From positions 22,973,766 through 23,037,765 of the forward strand of contig CM065704.1 of NCBI GenBank assembly GCA_017654935.2: a DNA stretch of 64,000 nucleotides, given 5' to 3'. The DNA comes from Phymorhynchus buccinoides (Eukaryota; Mollusca; Gastropoda; Neogastropoda; Raphitomidae). The translations under genes were made by a program, and so were the position numbers. Of this stretch, positions 1-13,169 are shown in pieces (the first letter of the stretch is position 1; every line of letters starts with the position of its first letter). The notes beneath the pieces are model-generated. The model saw only the letters and a list, made by a program, of their open reading frames with translations. It was not told where the DNA came from and searched no databases.

Positions 1-3000
1 TGATGCCGTGGCGTTCGGTTGTAATGTGTTCTACTTACGCAAAGACATTTTGATATGTCAGAGCTGTCAACAATCTAGTCATTTTGGCCCCTTTCCAAAG
101 CCTAAAAGCCTAGTCTTTTATTGGTGTCGTGTTGGAAAGAAAGGCAGGATTTAAACAGGAAAAAGAATGTGCCAAGTTGTGTTGAAATTCTGGTCAAACT
201 GTTACTGAAGCGGTAGCCCTGCGGAAATGACTACAGTAAACCCTGTGTGTGTGTGTGTGTGCAAATGTCCGGGTTGTCCGTCACAGCATGCAAAATATAC
301 AACTATTTTTGTTACCACTCTGTCCTTCCTGGTTTTACAAAAGTTACTGTGATTTAACTAACTAATCTTCATTCACTGGGTACTCGGTGTATCTTGTTGC
401 TTGAACCGTTAACTGTCGTGGCGATGCCTTTGAAATTGTACAGCACACTCTTGTTCAGCACACTCTTGTTCCTGAGTTCTAGAGGACAAACCGTTAGTCC
501 GGACGTGATGGCGCAATGCAGCTCACTCGGTTTCTGCTTAGTGGATTGTTGTGTTTTAAAGTGTTTGAACACTCCTGTATAGATGTCTGTTCGTTCATCT
601 GTGTTTCGCCCACTGCATGTCCAACTACTCTTTGATATGAAATCACCACAACTGTTTGGCATGGGGTTTTATTTTGGTGACAAAAAATGGGATTATGATT
701 GTATAGTGCGCAAAATATGGCATGGGATTGTGTAGCGTGCACAAAATATGGCATGGGATTTTATTAATACCAGGTAGCATAACCCAATTCACTTAGAGTT
801 TCTGGAGATGTATTTTTTCATGCTTAAACTTTTGTAGCAGATTTCTTCTTGACAACTATTTATTATAGGGTTTGGAATGCCAGCATGCTATATCTAAAGG
901 AGTGAGATTTCTTAGAGTTATGTCTTTTTTTTCTTAGAAGCATGTCTGAGACTGCTATAGCGCCATTAATTACTGTAGTCATTTGATGTATTTTTAACGT
1001 TTCCTGTCCAGTACAGCTTTGGATTTATAATCTTACTTCAATGTTTTTTAAGAATGTTTGGTATGTGTTGGTTCATATTAAATTTTATTCATATTTCTGT
1101 TGACTTCTTTTTAAAACCAGATATAAATATTTATCATACATAAAACCTTGTCAGTGTCATTAAAAAAAAGAAGTGAACTGGTATATTGAAAGTACTATTA
1201 TTAATAAATCATTTAGTTTTAGAATAGTATTAGTTACTGTTTTGTACTACAGTGGTTTTTTTCAATCTTCTAAAAGTTGGACACTTTGTCTTAAATTTTA
1301 TAAACAAACTGCACGATTTTCATGGATTTATGATAGATTTCTTAGAACGACACTGAGCACGATTTTCATGGATTTATGATAGATTTGTTAAGGGAAAAGA
1401 GTGATTGAAAACAGCATAAATGATGTCAGGCAACTGGTTAGTTTTCGGGAATGATTTTAACAAATGCCTATCATTGTGATTGTCTAAGAAAGTTGTATGA
1501 TTTTGTATTTTATACAGAAAATGGCATAGGTGTCATGGTCTATTTTATGAATTATTTTTATGCAGAATCGATCCACAAAGCTTTTTTTTCTCCAGAAAAA
1601 TAACGGTAACAGAGTAAGATTTCAAAATTGATGTTAAGTTAGACTAATCAGCTTGTACGTGGGTAATTATTTTGTTAAATGTGTGTTGTCAAAACTGTGA
1701 AGCGAAAATACAAACGGTAAACCATTGTGGTGAAGCGGATGTAGACAGAACAAGATTTCGGAGTCGATGCACGGTAAGCTAAGGCGAACTAACGTGCTGA
1801 TTTGGTAGATGTCGTAACTTGTTCTGTAAAACGAGAAAAGTGCGTGTGATGAATGCTCAGGGTTTTTCTACAAAAGCATAAACAAAAACTAGCCATGGTT
1901 TCAGCAAAAGTTGGAACAGAACATCCCAACGGTCCTGTTGATTTTCTGTAAATTTCCATTCCTTGGTTGAAAAGTTGAGACGCTGGTATCTTTCCCTAGA
2001 GCCACACTCTTGCAACAATCTCTGAAACACAGAGTGCGACGTTCTGTATTACATGGTTGTGCTGTTTTGTTTGATTTGCTCAAGCAGAGAGCCAGAAATG
2101 AAGAAAATACAGATGTTTATATTAATATATTCTCGTGTGTGTGTAGTGGTCCATAGTAGTTGTACGTCTGTCGTTTGGGGACGTTAATCTCATGTCGGTG
2201 TTCTGTGTAAAGTTGAAATGTTTATTTTTATATCCTTTCACTTGTTGGTGTGTACGTGTGATTTTGATTTGGAAATTGAAATGTGCCCTGGTTCTGTCGG
2301 GTCTTTGATGTTAAAGTGACCAGTGTTGTTGAATTGATTCATTCAATTGATTTTTTTTTTAAATCTTGCACTACTAGAAAATATAAAGCACTTTCTGGAA
2401 TGGTTAGTTATTTTTTTAAACTGATTCAAGGGCTGTGTGTTTGTATTTTGCTTTTTAATTTGAAGTCTCTGAATCAGATTCTAATATTTTAAAGATTTTG
2501 ACTAGAAAAAAATGCTGGACCCTATTTGCATTTGGGCTATTCATAGATGCAGTCTGAGAAGATGTATTTTTTATCAAACACTGGAAGTAATTTTGCACGT
2601 AAAAAAAAAATATTTTCTTAGTATCCAATCTTGTAATTGTTTGTACAAAGGTATTTATTTAAATATTTTCATAAATGTTGGTATATTTTTATTATGTGGT
2701 TTCAACAACACACATTTATAAAGATGTTGTCATGTTCTATCTACTGCCTTAATTGTTTTACTCTCTAGCATTGTAATAATGTATTCTTGATGATTTATTC
2801 AGTTACTCAAGTTTCTTGTTGTTACACCTATTGTTAGCGTTTACATTTGGTATTTGCATGGTATTACTTTTTGACAGTTACTAAAGTTTGTTGTTTGAAG
2901 TTTACTGTTTGTTTCGTGTTCAAAGAAAAACGTTTTGGAAAGTTTTCTACTTTTTTGTATTGGATATTGTTTCCTTTGTGGGTTTTATTCTTCATCGTTC

Positions 3001-5900
3001 CTACTACAAATAGATGTTGTGATGTGTTCAATATTTCACTGAAAAAGCTTCCATTTTGTCAAAATAGTAAACAGTTTATTGCTAATGGGAAAGGATCTTT
3101 CTTATTTTTATAGTTTATAGATGTGTTCAGAATTAAAACTAAATTATCAACTAAAGTTTGCACATTCTGATAGAAAATAATATGACTTTAAAAAAACCAC
3201 CAATTCCACATATACATTAAAAGTATCAAGAAATTGAACTGAAGAAAAATGTTGACATTATTTTCCAGTGAAATTATCCATGTTTTTGTTCAGTTTCAGT
3301 CCCAGGACCATAGAAATTTATTAACATATGTGAAGAAGCCTGTTTCTGTGAAAACCTAATGTTCTCCTTTTTACATCATTTTTAGCAACCAGAAACGGAT
3401 GAACTGCGGTTTGGCAAGTTGTTTGGGTTGGTTTTTCCATGAAAGTCTTCTATGCATTTAGTTTCAATTCTTATAATTCCCAAGAAATGTTGTATATCGC
3501 CTATTTCTTTGTTTCTTAACAATATAACTATTTTAAGCACTTTTTTTTTCTTCTTTTTTTTTACATAATCATGTGTTTTCTAAGCACTTTTTTGTGTGTA
3601 AAGGACTTTCATGCAGATTTTTAAAATATTAATTTCATAATTCATTGTACTAGAAAAAAGGGGAAAAAAGAATATTTGGGAAACACTGTTGTGGCTTTTT
3701 CATTTTAGTTACAAATTTTGTGTTGAAGAAAGCATTAGGACACATGACTTCAATAACTTGAATAAGTAAGAAAAAAAAGAGGCTTTTCTTGACGACTTCA
3801 CTCTAAAAAAACAAAACACCCAAACTCTCAAACACTGGTGGCTGAATTTAGCCTTATTTATATTTTATGTGGGTTTTAGTACCTTTAGTTTTTAGCTTAA
3901 GACAAATTTTTTTTTATCTCAGATGTTTCCACTTTGGAAAAAAAATGACAAAAATTTGTATAAGCTTTTTTTAAATGAAAGGAAATGAAAAATGACATTT
4001 TGTTTTTACTACTCAAATGTTTTGTTATAAATTCTTGGATGGTTGTACCTGAACTGTACTGCATATCTTCATCATTCCAACTTGGATTTTTATTTTTTGA
4101 CAGGAATGTTCAATATTATGGCGATTTGGGTGCACAGACAGATTGGTTTTATCTTTCTTTCTCTTGATCTATATGAACAGAGCATGTAACTATTAATATT
4201 TTTACCTTTTTTTTTGGTACTTTGATTTTTAATATTTGATATTATCCCATAATGATTATAATAGCGCTTGTATAAAGTTCAAATTGGATAATATAACTGT
4301 CAGTCTCCTAGGTATATTTTTAATTTTGTAAATGTTGGTTATATGTATGTTTGTTTTTGATTTGTGTAAGATTTGCATACAGTTGTTTGGTTTGGTTTTA
4401 TAAATGCTGCTGGCATTTTTTTGGTTTGACATTTCAATGTATTATCAAATTGATGGCTGGTGGAAAATTGTCTTGTATCAAGTAAACAAGCGTTTTGTCT
4501 TTCATTTAGTATCAAGTGTCAATTGTTTTCAATGATTTGAGTTTTGTTGTGTTACAGTATTTATTTTAAGTTTTTAATTTTGATAAACAATTTGGTTCAA
4601 TCATTTATGTTTTGTTTTTTGAATGTTGATTTGTTTTCTGTTAGATGAAGAGATTTGTTGTGGTGGTACCTTCTGAATTGTGTTCAGTATTTCTTGCACT
4701 TTATGTTGAAACCCTTGTTTCAGTTGTACATGTATTTAATTTATGTCGGTGCAGGGTGTAGCGATATGCTTTTGGCTGCTTCATTGCATGCAAGAAAAAA
4801 AAGAAAGAAAATGAATGTATGTGAAGAAGCAACTTTAAAATTAAGATGACTGTAAGTGTAATCTTGATAATGCAAAAGGCAGTGCAGAATGTAATTGACT
4901 AAAGAAAAAAAAAGTTAATCCATAAAGTAAAGGGAATGCTGCCTCAGTCAAAGTTCTCCAGACTGGAAAATTGAAGAAAAAAAGGAGAATGTTTCGTGCT
5001 TTTTTTTGGCAAGTATTGTCCAATTTGTAGTGATGACATAACAATAAAAGGGCTTTGTTTCGGTAAGGTTGTCTATATGAACTTCATCAGACAAACCTGG
5101 TTCTACTTCTCGTCGTTCGCCAGGCCTGCACGACCAAACCGGCTCTTGACGCAAATAGTGCCGTTTTCTCCAGCCCTTGGTTGCTGCCATAGGGGACTAT
5201 TCTGCTTAGCCATGAAGTTTTAGGAACAGAGATTAGTATCGAGTTGCGATAAATAATCGCTCTTTAACTGAAGTTCAAACTGCTGGCAAGTTTTTGTGTT
5301 CCTCACCCCCCCCCACCCCCGCTGGATTAGGATTGTTGCATTCAAATTCCGTTGAAGACGGCTTGTTTAATTTCATTATTTTTGTCATGTAGCCTTTTGG
5401 TTGTGTGGCTGTTGTTTTATTTAGAAACAAGCCTCTGTTATTAATGAGTATTATCTTTGTTGTGCCTCTATTTATTTATTTATTTGACCAGCGTCGTTGA
5501 CTTGACATTGCTGGCGTTTGTCTCTCTGCAGTTGGTTGCTACTGGGTCAGAGCATCTTGTTGTTTTGGGGTTCATTACCTGTAGTGCTAAGCGCTATTTA
5601 AGGTATGCACTATTTTTTGTTTCTTTTGCATGTATACGAGTGCAGACATTCTGTTCACTAGCTTATAAATAAAATTACATGTCAGATGGGAAGAAAGGGG
5701 AGGGGCGGTGAAGAAGCATTATTTAAACCGGTAGCCTTCACAGAATTCTCTTGCCACAATTGTATGAGATTTGTTTATTTATGATAATTGCTCTGACACG
5801 CATGGTTGAGCAGCAGTTGTACTGCCTATTAAAACCTCAATTTCCATGTGTGTGTGTTTTATTTGTACATCCAAGTTCTCACAAACAGTATGTCACCAGA
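1..5900. other. AT-rich region without recognisable gene
   Basis: I see no conserved coding exon, RNA gene or dispersed repeat here. The + strand is rich in T runs and ATTTA-type motifs, and the open frames are short and look random. There is a short GT run near 245-261. AATAAA-like signals occur near 5044 and 5666. The texture resembles a long 3' UTR or old intron/intergenic DNA read on the + strand, but no upstream coding exon is in view to settle this. Confidence 0.5.
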
Positions 5901-6060
5901 TAAATGTTTGGGTAGGTGTTGGATAGATATCATGTAATTTCGTGGGGGAAAAGTTAGCCGGACCGGGAATCGAACCCGAGACCTCCCGAACACCAGAGAG
6001 GCGCTCTACCAACTGAGCTATCCAGGCCGACACCCGGTCCCTGATATTAATCCTAATATC
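5893..6060 (-). repeat. tRNA-derived SINE, or degenerate tRNA-like head
   Basis: On the minus strand, about 6030 down to 5955, there is an A-box-like stretch (TAGCTCAGTTGGTAGAGC) and a B box (GGTTCGATTCC) at tRNA spacing. D-arm and T-arm stems can be drawn. The anticodon arm does not form a 5 bp stem with a 7 nt loop, and the acceptor stem has a mismatch, so this is not a functional tRNA gene. About 70 bp of unrelated sequence follows the head, as expected for a SINE. No second copy was seen in the window. Confidence 0.6.
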
Positions 6061-6179
6061 AGTCACTACAGATACTAAAACTAGTAAAAGTAAAAGAAAC
6101 TGACAAAATTTAGGATTATATTGCGACTGAACAAGGCTGGAATGCGTAAGCTGGCGATTGTGATCCGACAATCATTTTC

Positions 6180-7375
6180 ACTTTGCTCTTTAGTCTTTTG
6201 AGATGAATGTTGACTTCAATAACTAAAAAAAGAGAGAAAAGATAGCTCTTTTCATCGAATGATGGAGTTTTTTTCCTAGGCTGACACACTAACTTTATGC
6301 AGCCATTTTATTAAAACAAATTTTTAATCCCTTCACGAAGACAGAAGTCCTAAGCATTAAGTTGAAACATTTCCATATCTGTACCTAAAGTCACAGTGTG
6401 AATAAATATCTTCAGTATCTTTGTGAAGGGTTTTATTATCGCTATAAGTCAGGCTGTGATGCACACTTCTTTCCATGACTCTTCTGAAGGCTATGACCAC
6501 CGTCCACGTGAGATGGCATCGCTGATCAGTCACGTTTCAACAGTTTGATTATAAACCTCAGGGTGCAAAACATGACATAGCTTTAGGCCAGTGAAAAATG
6601 TAGAGCTAAGAACAGTTTATTTCCAAAGGAGGAACTGTTTCCATGGTGAAAAAGTTAACAGAAAGATGTTATTCACCAACTAAGCAAAACATAAGCATTT
6701 TGATGTCTGCAGGCACAATGTATTTCATTCATGAAAAAACTTTCCACGACTTTTCCTTCACCAATCTTTTTGGCTGCTCACAAAAAGGTGAAGGCCATTT
6801 TCGCTGAAGCTGACCGCTGCGACTTTAAATAGTTGACTTCAGTGATGTCAAGGTATGTTATGCATTTTTTGACAATGCAGTAAATAACTTTGTCAGAGGC
6901 TTTTCATTTTTTAGCAACACAATATTGAATAAACAGCTCCTTCAAGAATGGACATAATATTGTGAGCAAAACCAAAAAAAGTATTGAGTAAAATGAAAAA
7001 TGTTCATACATAAAATTAATCAGGTACACTTGTGCTGCATTTAAAGAGTTTTATGATTTGCTTTGTTGGTTAAGACATGTTCCTATAATTAAATCTACTC
7101 TTTCAAAACTAGGATCAGTTTTTTTTCTCTTATGATCATTGTTTTGGAAAGACTCGTATTTCACGATGCTAATTATTCTTGGGATTGCACATCACTGTGA
7201 TTTTCTCATTCAATTCAGGATAATATTGGGGGTAAATTACTGAAGTATTAAAACTCCAATTCATGTATGGAAATTTAGGTATAGTTTTAAATAGATAAAA
7301 AGAGATTTGTTCGTCTCCATACGTTTGTCTCACTGTTATTTCTTTTTAATTATTTGACGGGTGCAATAGCAAGAA
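6180..7375. other. AT-rich intergenic/intronic stretch
   Basis: No gene, tRNA or clear repeat is visible. The sequence is A/T-rich with random short frames, and ends where a telomere-like foldback element has inserted. Confidence 0.4.
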
Positions 7376-7383
7376 GAAAAGTT

Positions 7384-7783
7384 GGTAAAGGTCAAGATGT
7401 GCCACCCCCCCTACATTTCTCAGTTAATTGTATTTTTCCGTTATTGCCTTTCTTACCATACATAAAGCTGTATTTTAGGAACATTTTTAGCTAATAACCT
7501 TTTTGGAATACTAACCCTAACCCTAGCCCTAACCCTAACCCTACCCCCCACCGTATAAGACGGAAAAACGCAACGAACCACAACTGTGACAAATCGCGGT
7601 GTACTGCAGTACATAGTGGGGGGTAGGGTTAGGTTTAGGGGTAGGGTTAGGGTTAGTATTCCAAAAAGGTAATTAGCTAAAAATGTTCCTAAAATACAGC
7701 TTTATGTATGGTAAGAAAGGCAAAAACGGAAAAATACAATTAACCGAGAAATGCATGGGGGGTGGCACATCTTTACCTTTACC
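7384..7783. mobile_element. Telomere-like foldback element, copy T1
   Basis: A 400 bp element is an inverted repeat over almost its full length. It starts GGTAAAGGTCAAGATGTGCC and ends with the near-complement. The inner arms are variant CCCTAA repeats on the left and TTAGGG repeats on the right, bordered by C6/G6 runs. A loop of about 65 bp contains the perfect palindrome TGTACTGCAGTACA. It is flanked by an exact 8 bp direct repeat, GAAAAGTT (7376-7383 and 7784-7791), which is a target-site duplication. It has no ORF, so it is a non-autonomous DNA element (MITE). An 8 bp duplication occurs in several transposase superfamilies such as hAT, P and Merlin; the family is unassigned. Confidence 0.88.
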
Positions 7784-7791
7784 GAAAAGTT

Positions 7792-9213
7792 TATTGTGTT
7801 GTGATTTATAATTTGCTTTTGTTAATATAATTGTGTTGGGTTTTTTTGCATTACAGTTTTATTATTTTCTTTTTGTTTTGTTTGCAGCTTTGTAATCCTC
7901 TAAGGATTTACAGGTCTTTTTTCTTTTTTTTAAGCTCTGGCTACCGAATCTTGGTTCTGCTTTTATCCAAATTTCTTGGAAAAGAGAGACGCATGATAGG
8001 TATCGTCCTTCATGCACTATTCCTTGCCATTGGAGATTTCTGTAGCCTTGAAAGCATTGGTTGTGAAAGTTGTATTTACATCATTTGCTTTACGTGTGTT
8101 TTTGAGGGTTCATAGTAATTAGTTGGTTCTTATCTTGATGTTTCTTACATTACTTTTTTGTTTTAGGCTTAGGCGGCAATAAGTAAAAATCCACAAGGCA
8201 GTTTCACAGAGTTTGGGGACCCATTTTGGTGGGTAAAGCTGTTGGCTAAGAAGTCGTATTGAATCTGGTTTGATGTGCGGCATAACAGTCGCAGCGACGG
8301 TGTGAAAGTTATCGGCCAGTTGGTAATAATAACCATATCGATAGATATGAACCTAAGTGCTGAGCAGATCCAATTTAATGATTCCCGTGTACTAGAATGT
8401 AAAAATTAAAATTTGTTTGGCTAAAACCTGGATTGAAATGTCATAACCCCAGGAATGTAGAAGTTAAAATTAAACCCGATTTTATTAAATGATATTTAAC
8501 GAGCCTGTATTTTGAGAGTATTAGTAATTTACTGACTCACTGTTAGAGCCCCCAGATACCGTGAAACTGCCTAACGGCCATTTTAAAAATGGATAATCAG
8601 ATTTTCATTGACCAAATATACAGCGCAGTGCTTATATTTTTTATATGATCTATTTTTGTAACTTTTCATCATCATCTCTCTAGTCAAATTAAGGTTTGCA
8701 GCATCCATTAAAAAAAAAAAATCATTTAAACAGTCCACTTGAGCAACGAACATAAAAGCAACATAGAAGTTGGCAGTTTTTGATAAATTTACATGATTAT
8801 GGATTTGCATTTGCATTTTTTTTTGTATTCCAAAATTGATAATATATTGAGAATTTCCCCCCAGCATGGCTAAAACTTGGACATTTTTTATTCTGATATC
8901 TATAAATGTCAAGTAAAATCTCCTTCAATCAAGTGTATGAACTTTATGAATGCAAAATTGATTTGGTTTAAATTTTACTCATTTAAAAATATATATATAT
9001 TGTGTCTAGGCCAAATGTATAACTTTTTTGTTTACTCCAACAAAAAGTGAAATCCTGAAAACAAAAACAACTTCATAGAAAAGGAGCATTTACTAATTTA
9101 TGTAATGTAGGGGTGCATGTGGGTGTGCCTGAAGCCTGAATTCAGGCAATTGGATGCTGGTTCAGGCAGTGGTCTGCCTGAAAATAGGGCTCTTCTCGTG
9201 CTCTTTTTCCTCT
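7792..9213. other. AT-rich stretch, no gene seen
   Basis: No coding or RNA gene can be supported. The frames at 7831-8115 and 8583-8912 are low-complexity AT translations with no recognisable domain. There is a short (TA)n run near 8990. Confidence 0.4.
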
Positions 9214-9216
9214 TAA

Positions 9217-9746
9217 CCCTCTCACGGCTACATACGCCAGATCTGACCAATTTTTTCTTTACCATTGGCTCCTGTAGCCCCCGATTGCGCCCGCTGAACG
9301 ACCGGTCTAGTAGTTTCACTTTTGCCCTACCCACAATGCAATATACTAAGTTAGTTCTTCCTGTTCCTGACTATCAGTGGTCCGTTTTTGGTTCTTACAG
9401 CAAGGGAAAGGACCCACTAGTCTTTTTGAATGGATTTTTCGAAGTGACCCCAAATTTTTTTCTTCTTTCCACGTGACGTGCGCAGTATTGACTCGGCGCG
9501 ATGCTCGGAGCGCCATTACGGATTTTTTAATTCCAATTCATGGTTTGTTGTGTGACAGTGTGTTAGCTTTGGAATGAAAATATCATCATTGCTATTCAAT
9601 ATGCATCTTTCAGAAATTAAATGTGAGTTAGACTTTATTCTGGGTGATTTTTTTTTAAATAAAAGATTTGGTGTAACGTTCGGAGTTACTTCCCATCACT
9701 TGGTATTCAATATAGATTATCGGTTCGATTGATCAGAGTGAGAGGG
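9217..9746. mobile_element. Possible TTAA-flanked element with CCCTCTCAC ends
   Basis: The stretch is bounded by TTAACCCTCTCAC (9213-9225) and GTGAGAGGGTTAA (9738-9750). These are inverted termini with TTAA at both edges, the pattern of piggyBac-type insertions. The termini resemble the CCCTTTCACCGCCA MITEs elsewhere in the window but are shorter. The interior (530 bp) has no transposase. The inverted match is only about 9 bp plus TTAA, so the assignment is moderate. Confidence 0.5.
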
Positions 9747-10260
9747 TTAAATAGACCGTTTTAGCAAGAGTTATGTTGGAAAGTTCAGGCCAACGTTTTG
9801 GTCACCGCATGCACCCATGGTGATGTGAAAGAGATACGGTAGAAATATTTTGTAAAAATCCAAAACGAAACAAATTCAAGTTGTATTTTTACTTTCAAAA
9901 AGCCGTTTTTGTGCAAGGCGTTAACGGTTTTTAAATCTGTTAGATTTTAAATTCCTGCAAATAACGTTTTATCTGTAGATATTCTGTTTTGCAGGTTTGT
10001 GGGAGGATAGGAAAAGCTGACAGTATTTTTTCCCATAGCCTGGCCTTGTTTTTTTTTGTATTTGAAAACCTCGTCTTCTTAATTTGTAGTAATATTTAAA
10101 GGGCTTGCAATAATAAATCTGTATTAAGGCACTTATTGAACAAGAATTTTGACCCCTCCCCCTCAATTATATCTGTTGAATATAGATTAATGGAACTGTT
10201 TGCATTTGACAATTGAAGACTGCATTTGCTGTAGTTTTCAGAATCAGGCATCGTCAGTGT

Positions 10261-10270
10261 CCCCCCCCCC

Positions 10271-10300
<30 letters not shown>
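10261..10300. repeat. Poly-C / (CT)n compound tract
   Basis: Twenty-one C are followed by about ten CT units. The G-rich complement can form quadruplex structures. Confidence 0.9.
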
Positions 10301-10301
<1 letters not shown>

Positions 10302-10765
10302 AAGCACGCACACTCACAGCCCCCTATTAAAATTTAATGGTAACAACTCCCCTTCCCTGCAGACACATAATTTATTAAGAAATGATTTTTTAAATTGTAA
10401 GATTTTCACATTGTTTTTATCTGATTTTGATTGTTCAGTTGAATTTTGATGTATTTTGATTGCTTTCATAAAGTTGATTTGTTGTATTTTAAAAAAAACC
10501 TGTACATTATTCGTTAGCACTCTCCGTTGTCTTGTTCCAGGCTTTGAAAGTTTTTCACCTCGGTGGATTGGTTGGTTCAAATTAAAATTTTATTTTTTGA
10601 TGTCTAATTAGTGCCTTTTCTGTTAAAATGGGATCAGTAGTTCCATTATTTAGTTATTTATTATTGGCGTGATTTCAACATGGGGCTTTGCTCTGAGATT
10701 TTATACTTACCAAAAATAAAAAAGGAAAAAAAAAATTCTTGAGAGATTTAATGTATGGATATGTT

Positions 10766-10892
10766 AAGGGCCTGCTACACGTCAACAATTCGATCACGTG
10801 GTCTCGAAGAACAAATTTGATTTGCGCTTCAAGACCATGTGATGGAATCGTATCGTACAGTTGTACGATATTAGTTGACGTGTAGAGATAAT
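10766..10892. mobile_element. Short foldback MITE, copy Q1
   Basis: An imperfect inverted repeat starts GGGCCTGCTACACGTCAAC and ends GTTGACGTGTAG. Its interior includes a CGATCACGTGGTCTCGAAG-type motif repeated in inverse. The same organisation recurs at 21299-21449 and, more loosely, at 62092-62303, so it is a dispersed foldback family of about 130-210 bp. Confidence 0.65.
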
Positions 10893-12480
10893 GTTGAAAA
10901 TGACTAAAGTCACAAATTGTACATTCTTGTTAAAGATTTAAAAAAAAAAAAGACTTGAGTTTTCAAACAAAATGAACATGAATTGCACAGAAACAGACAA
11001 CTCAAAGGCATGGTAAATGGCCTCTCCATGCATGCAACGCTATGATTTCACAATATTTAGGCGTGTACTTTTTTTTTATAGTGAATTTGCTGAAATCAAC
11101 GAAAATGGAACATAGAAAAAAAATGCAAGAGGGTTCAAGGAGCAAATACATATTCTAGCATTCACGCATGCGACAAAGTCTATACATGCATGCATTTTTC
11201 TCTCACATAATATAAGAAGACAAAATTACCTCGTATTTTATGTTTGAAGACGAGTGTTTCATGATAATGGAAGAGATGGGAAAGAACAGTATATGATTTC
11301 ATTAGACTCAAAGGCTTTGTGTGACTCTCATTACTGTCGTTGGCTTCATTGCTATAACTTTCTTTTTTGATACAGATAATTTCGTTTGATTTTTTTTTAC
11401 TTTCTAGCTCGTGTAATTGAAAATGCCATTCCAATGTCGACAAAGAATTTTTTTGACGAAAATTAAAAACTAATATTACAGAGTACATGTTTAGAAATGA
11501 TTGTAAATCACTCAACACCACAAATTAATAATCCTTTAGAAACTTCAGCTGGTTGTGAAGATTTAAGACTGTATGTGATTTTGCTTTTGAATTTATTACC
11601 ATTTTTGAAGAGGGTATAAACTTTCAGAAGCATGTGAGCTATTGTTTTTTCATTTGGCATTTAAACAAAATCTGAAACAATATGACACTGCAAATTTTAA
11701 AATTAGATATTGAATGTTCTTTTCTAAAGTAAGGTAAAAATGTTTGTTTTGTCCTATGCATTCAAATTCTTTTTTTACACACAAAGTTCATGCAATCGTG
11801 ATTTTTTTGGTGCTTGACTTTTGGAGTCAGTGAGTGCTGACCGTTACTCTAGTCGGATGAATCAATAACAAAAGTAACAGCCTTTTTGGCATATTGAAAC
11901 TGCCTTGTGCATGAATTCATTTTTACATGCTCATACGCATGTGCACAGACACAATCATTTATGTGTTCATGCATACACACAGACATGCATTTACACTCAG
12001 AGATGTATTAGTTAAACATGCTTCACTGAGTAGACTTTGTGACTACATTTAGTGATGAAAAAATGGAACATGAAGAAAAAATATTGGATTAAAAAAAAAT
12101 TGATATGGCTGAAGTGTTGATTTCAATTACAAAGACCAATTTTTGTAAAGCGTTTGTATATGGGAAGTTCTTTTTAGCTATTTTTGTTACTATGGTTATA
12201 AAGTTTCTATGTTTTAATAAAATAAAAATTGTTCTTTTACACGGTTTCTTGTCTTCGTGGTGTGTGTTTTGGTGGATTTTTTGAGAGGCTTTTTTTTTTC
12301 TATGATATATTTTTTGATAATCATATATTTTGGAGCATGACAGTGCTGTTGCATTTGTTCTGATTTGCTGCTTTTTTTCTTCATATTTAATACGATTTGA
12401 TTTTGTAAACTTTTCATAGTTTGAATCCAGTTTGTGTTTGGATCTTATTGGAAATAAACGGTTGTTTCTTTTGATTTAAT
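10893..12480. other. AT-rich stretch, T-biased toward its end
   Basis: No gene is recognised. The stretch ends with a good polyadenylation signal near 12453, after which base composition and repeat content change. It may be the distal part of a + strand 3' UTR (inference). Confidence 0.35.
12453..12458 (+). promoter_or_regulatory. Candidate polyadenylation signal AATAAA
   Basis: AATAAA is followed within 10 bases by a G/T-rich stretch (ACGGTTGTTTCTTTTG), the usual downstream element. It marks the possible end of a + strand transcript covering the T-rich first 12 kb. Confidence 0.4.
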
Positions 12481-12711
12481 CTACTTGCATGATCTGTTCC
12501 TACTAACCTTGTTGAGTTTTGCGTTGTTTCTTGTTCACTTTTTGGTTTTGTTTGAGCATGCTTGGATAATAATTGATTCTTTTATTTATTCTAACTTTTC
12601 CACATAATCAAATCTGTTGACATCATTTCATCATTAATTGTGTTACGTTTGTTTCATCCCACCTTTCTCACAAACAATGCTTTTCATTTGCTTTTTTCAG
12701 TCAATCAATCA

Positions 12712-12800
12712 CTTTTATTATCCTTTATAAAAAACACACAATAAAATGTGTCCTGCATGCAGTGAATCATATAAACACAAACATAACATATCAGCATTTT
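12712..12800 (-). repeat. Possible LINE 3'-end fragment
   Basis: The minus strand reads as a short tail with CAATAAAAGTGATTG-like sequence, similar in style to L2/CR1-type 3' ends such as the better one at 51.2-51.9 kb. The support is short and weak. Confidence 0.25.
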
Positions 12801-12865
12801 AAAACGAGGTAATTGTGATAAGTGTCTGCATGGCAGGTTTAAATACCACTCGACAATCTACTACT

Positions 12866-13169
12866 GCTTCTTCTTCGATCGCTCAGTTTCTTGTCAATTA
12901 TGAGCACAGATGTGTCATGCTGCTGTTATGCGCCTAACTAAGAAATAGGCCCTGCAAGTCAGACTTCGGCTGGAGGAAATCTTTTTCAAAGTGTTTAATG
13001 AAAAAAGGCAGGAGAATGGACCAGTAAGGCAGAAAGATAGTAGATGACAGTAAGCAAAGGGAAAAGGCAAGAGTCAAAGAGAATGACAGATTAGAGAAAG
13101 TTACAAGCACAGAAGGTGGGGGAACTATTTCAATTTATACAAAAGGCCCCCCAGTATCCTCAAGGGGAG
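12866..13169 (-). mobile_element. (GAA)n-tailed retroposon, copy C1
   Basis: This member of a six-copy family lies in reverse. The (GAA)n tail is at the left edge (TTCTTCTTCGATCGCTCAG on +), and the 5' CCCC..GGGG-type start is at the right edge. The direct repeat ATCTACTACT flanks it (12856-12865 and 13170-13179), which is a 10 bp target duplication. It has no ORF and no tRNA-like A/B box pair. Confidence 0.82.

Noticed and set aside
5955..6030. Functional tRNA gene on the minus strand
   Set aside because: A and B boxes are good, but the anticodon arm cannot form the standard 5 bp stem with 7 nt loop, so a SINE head is more likely.
7511..7655. Real telomere or internal chromosome-fusion scar
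   Set aside because: Arms are short variant repeats in inverted order inside an element with target duplications, repeated four times in the window.
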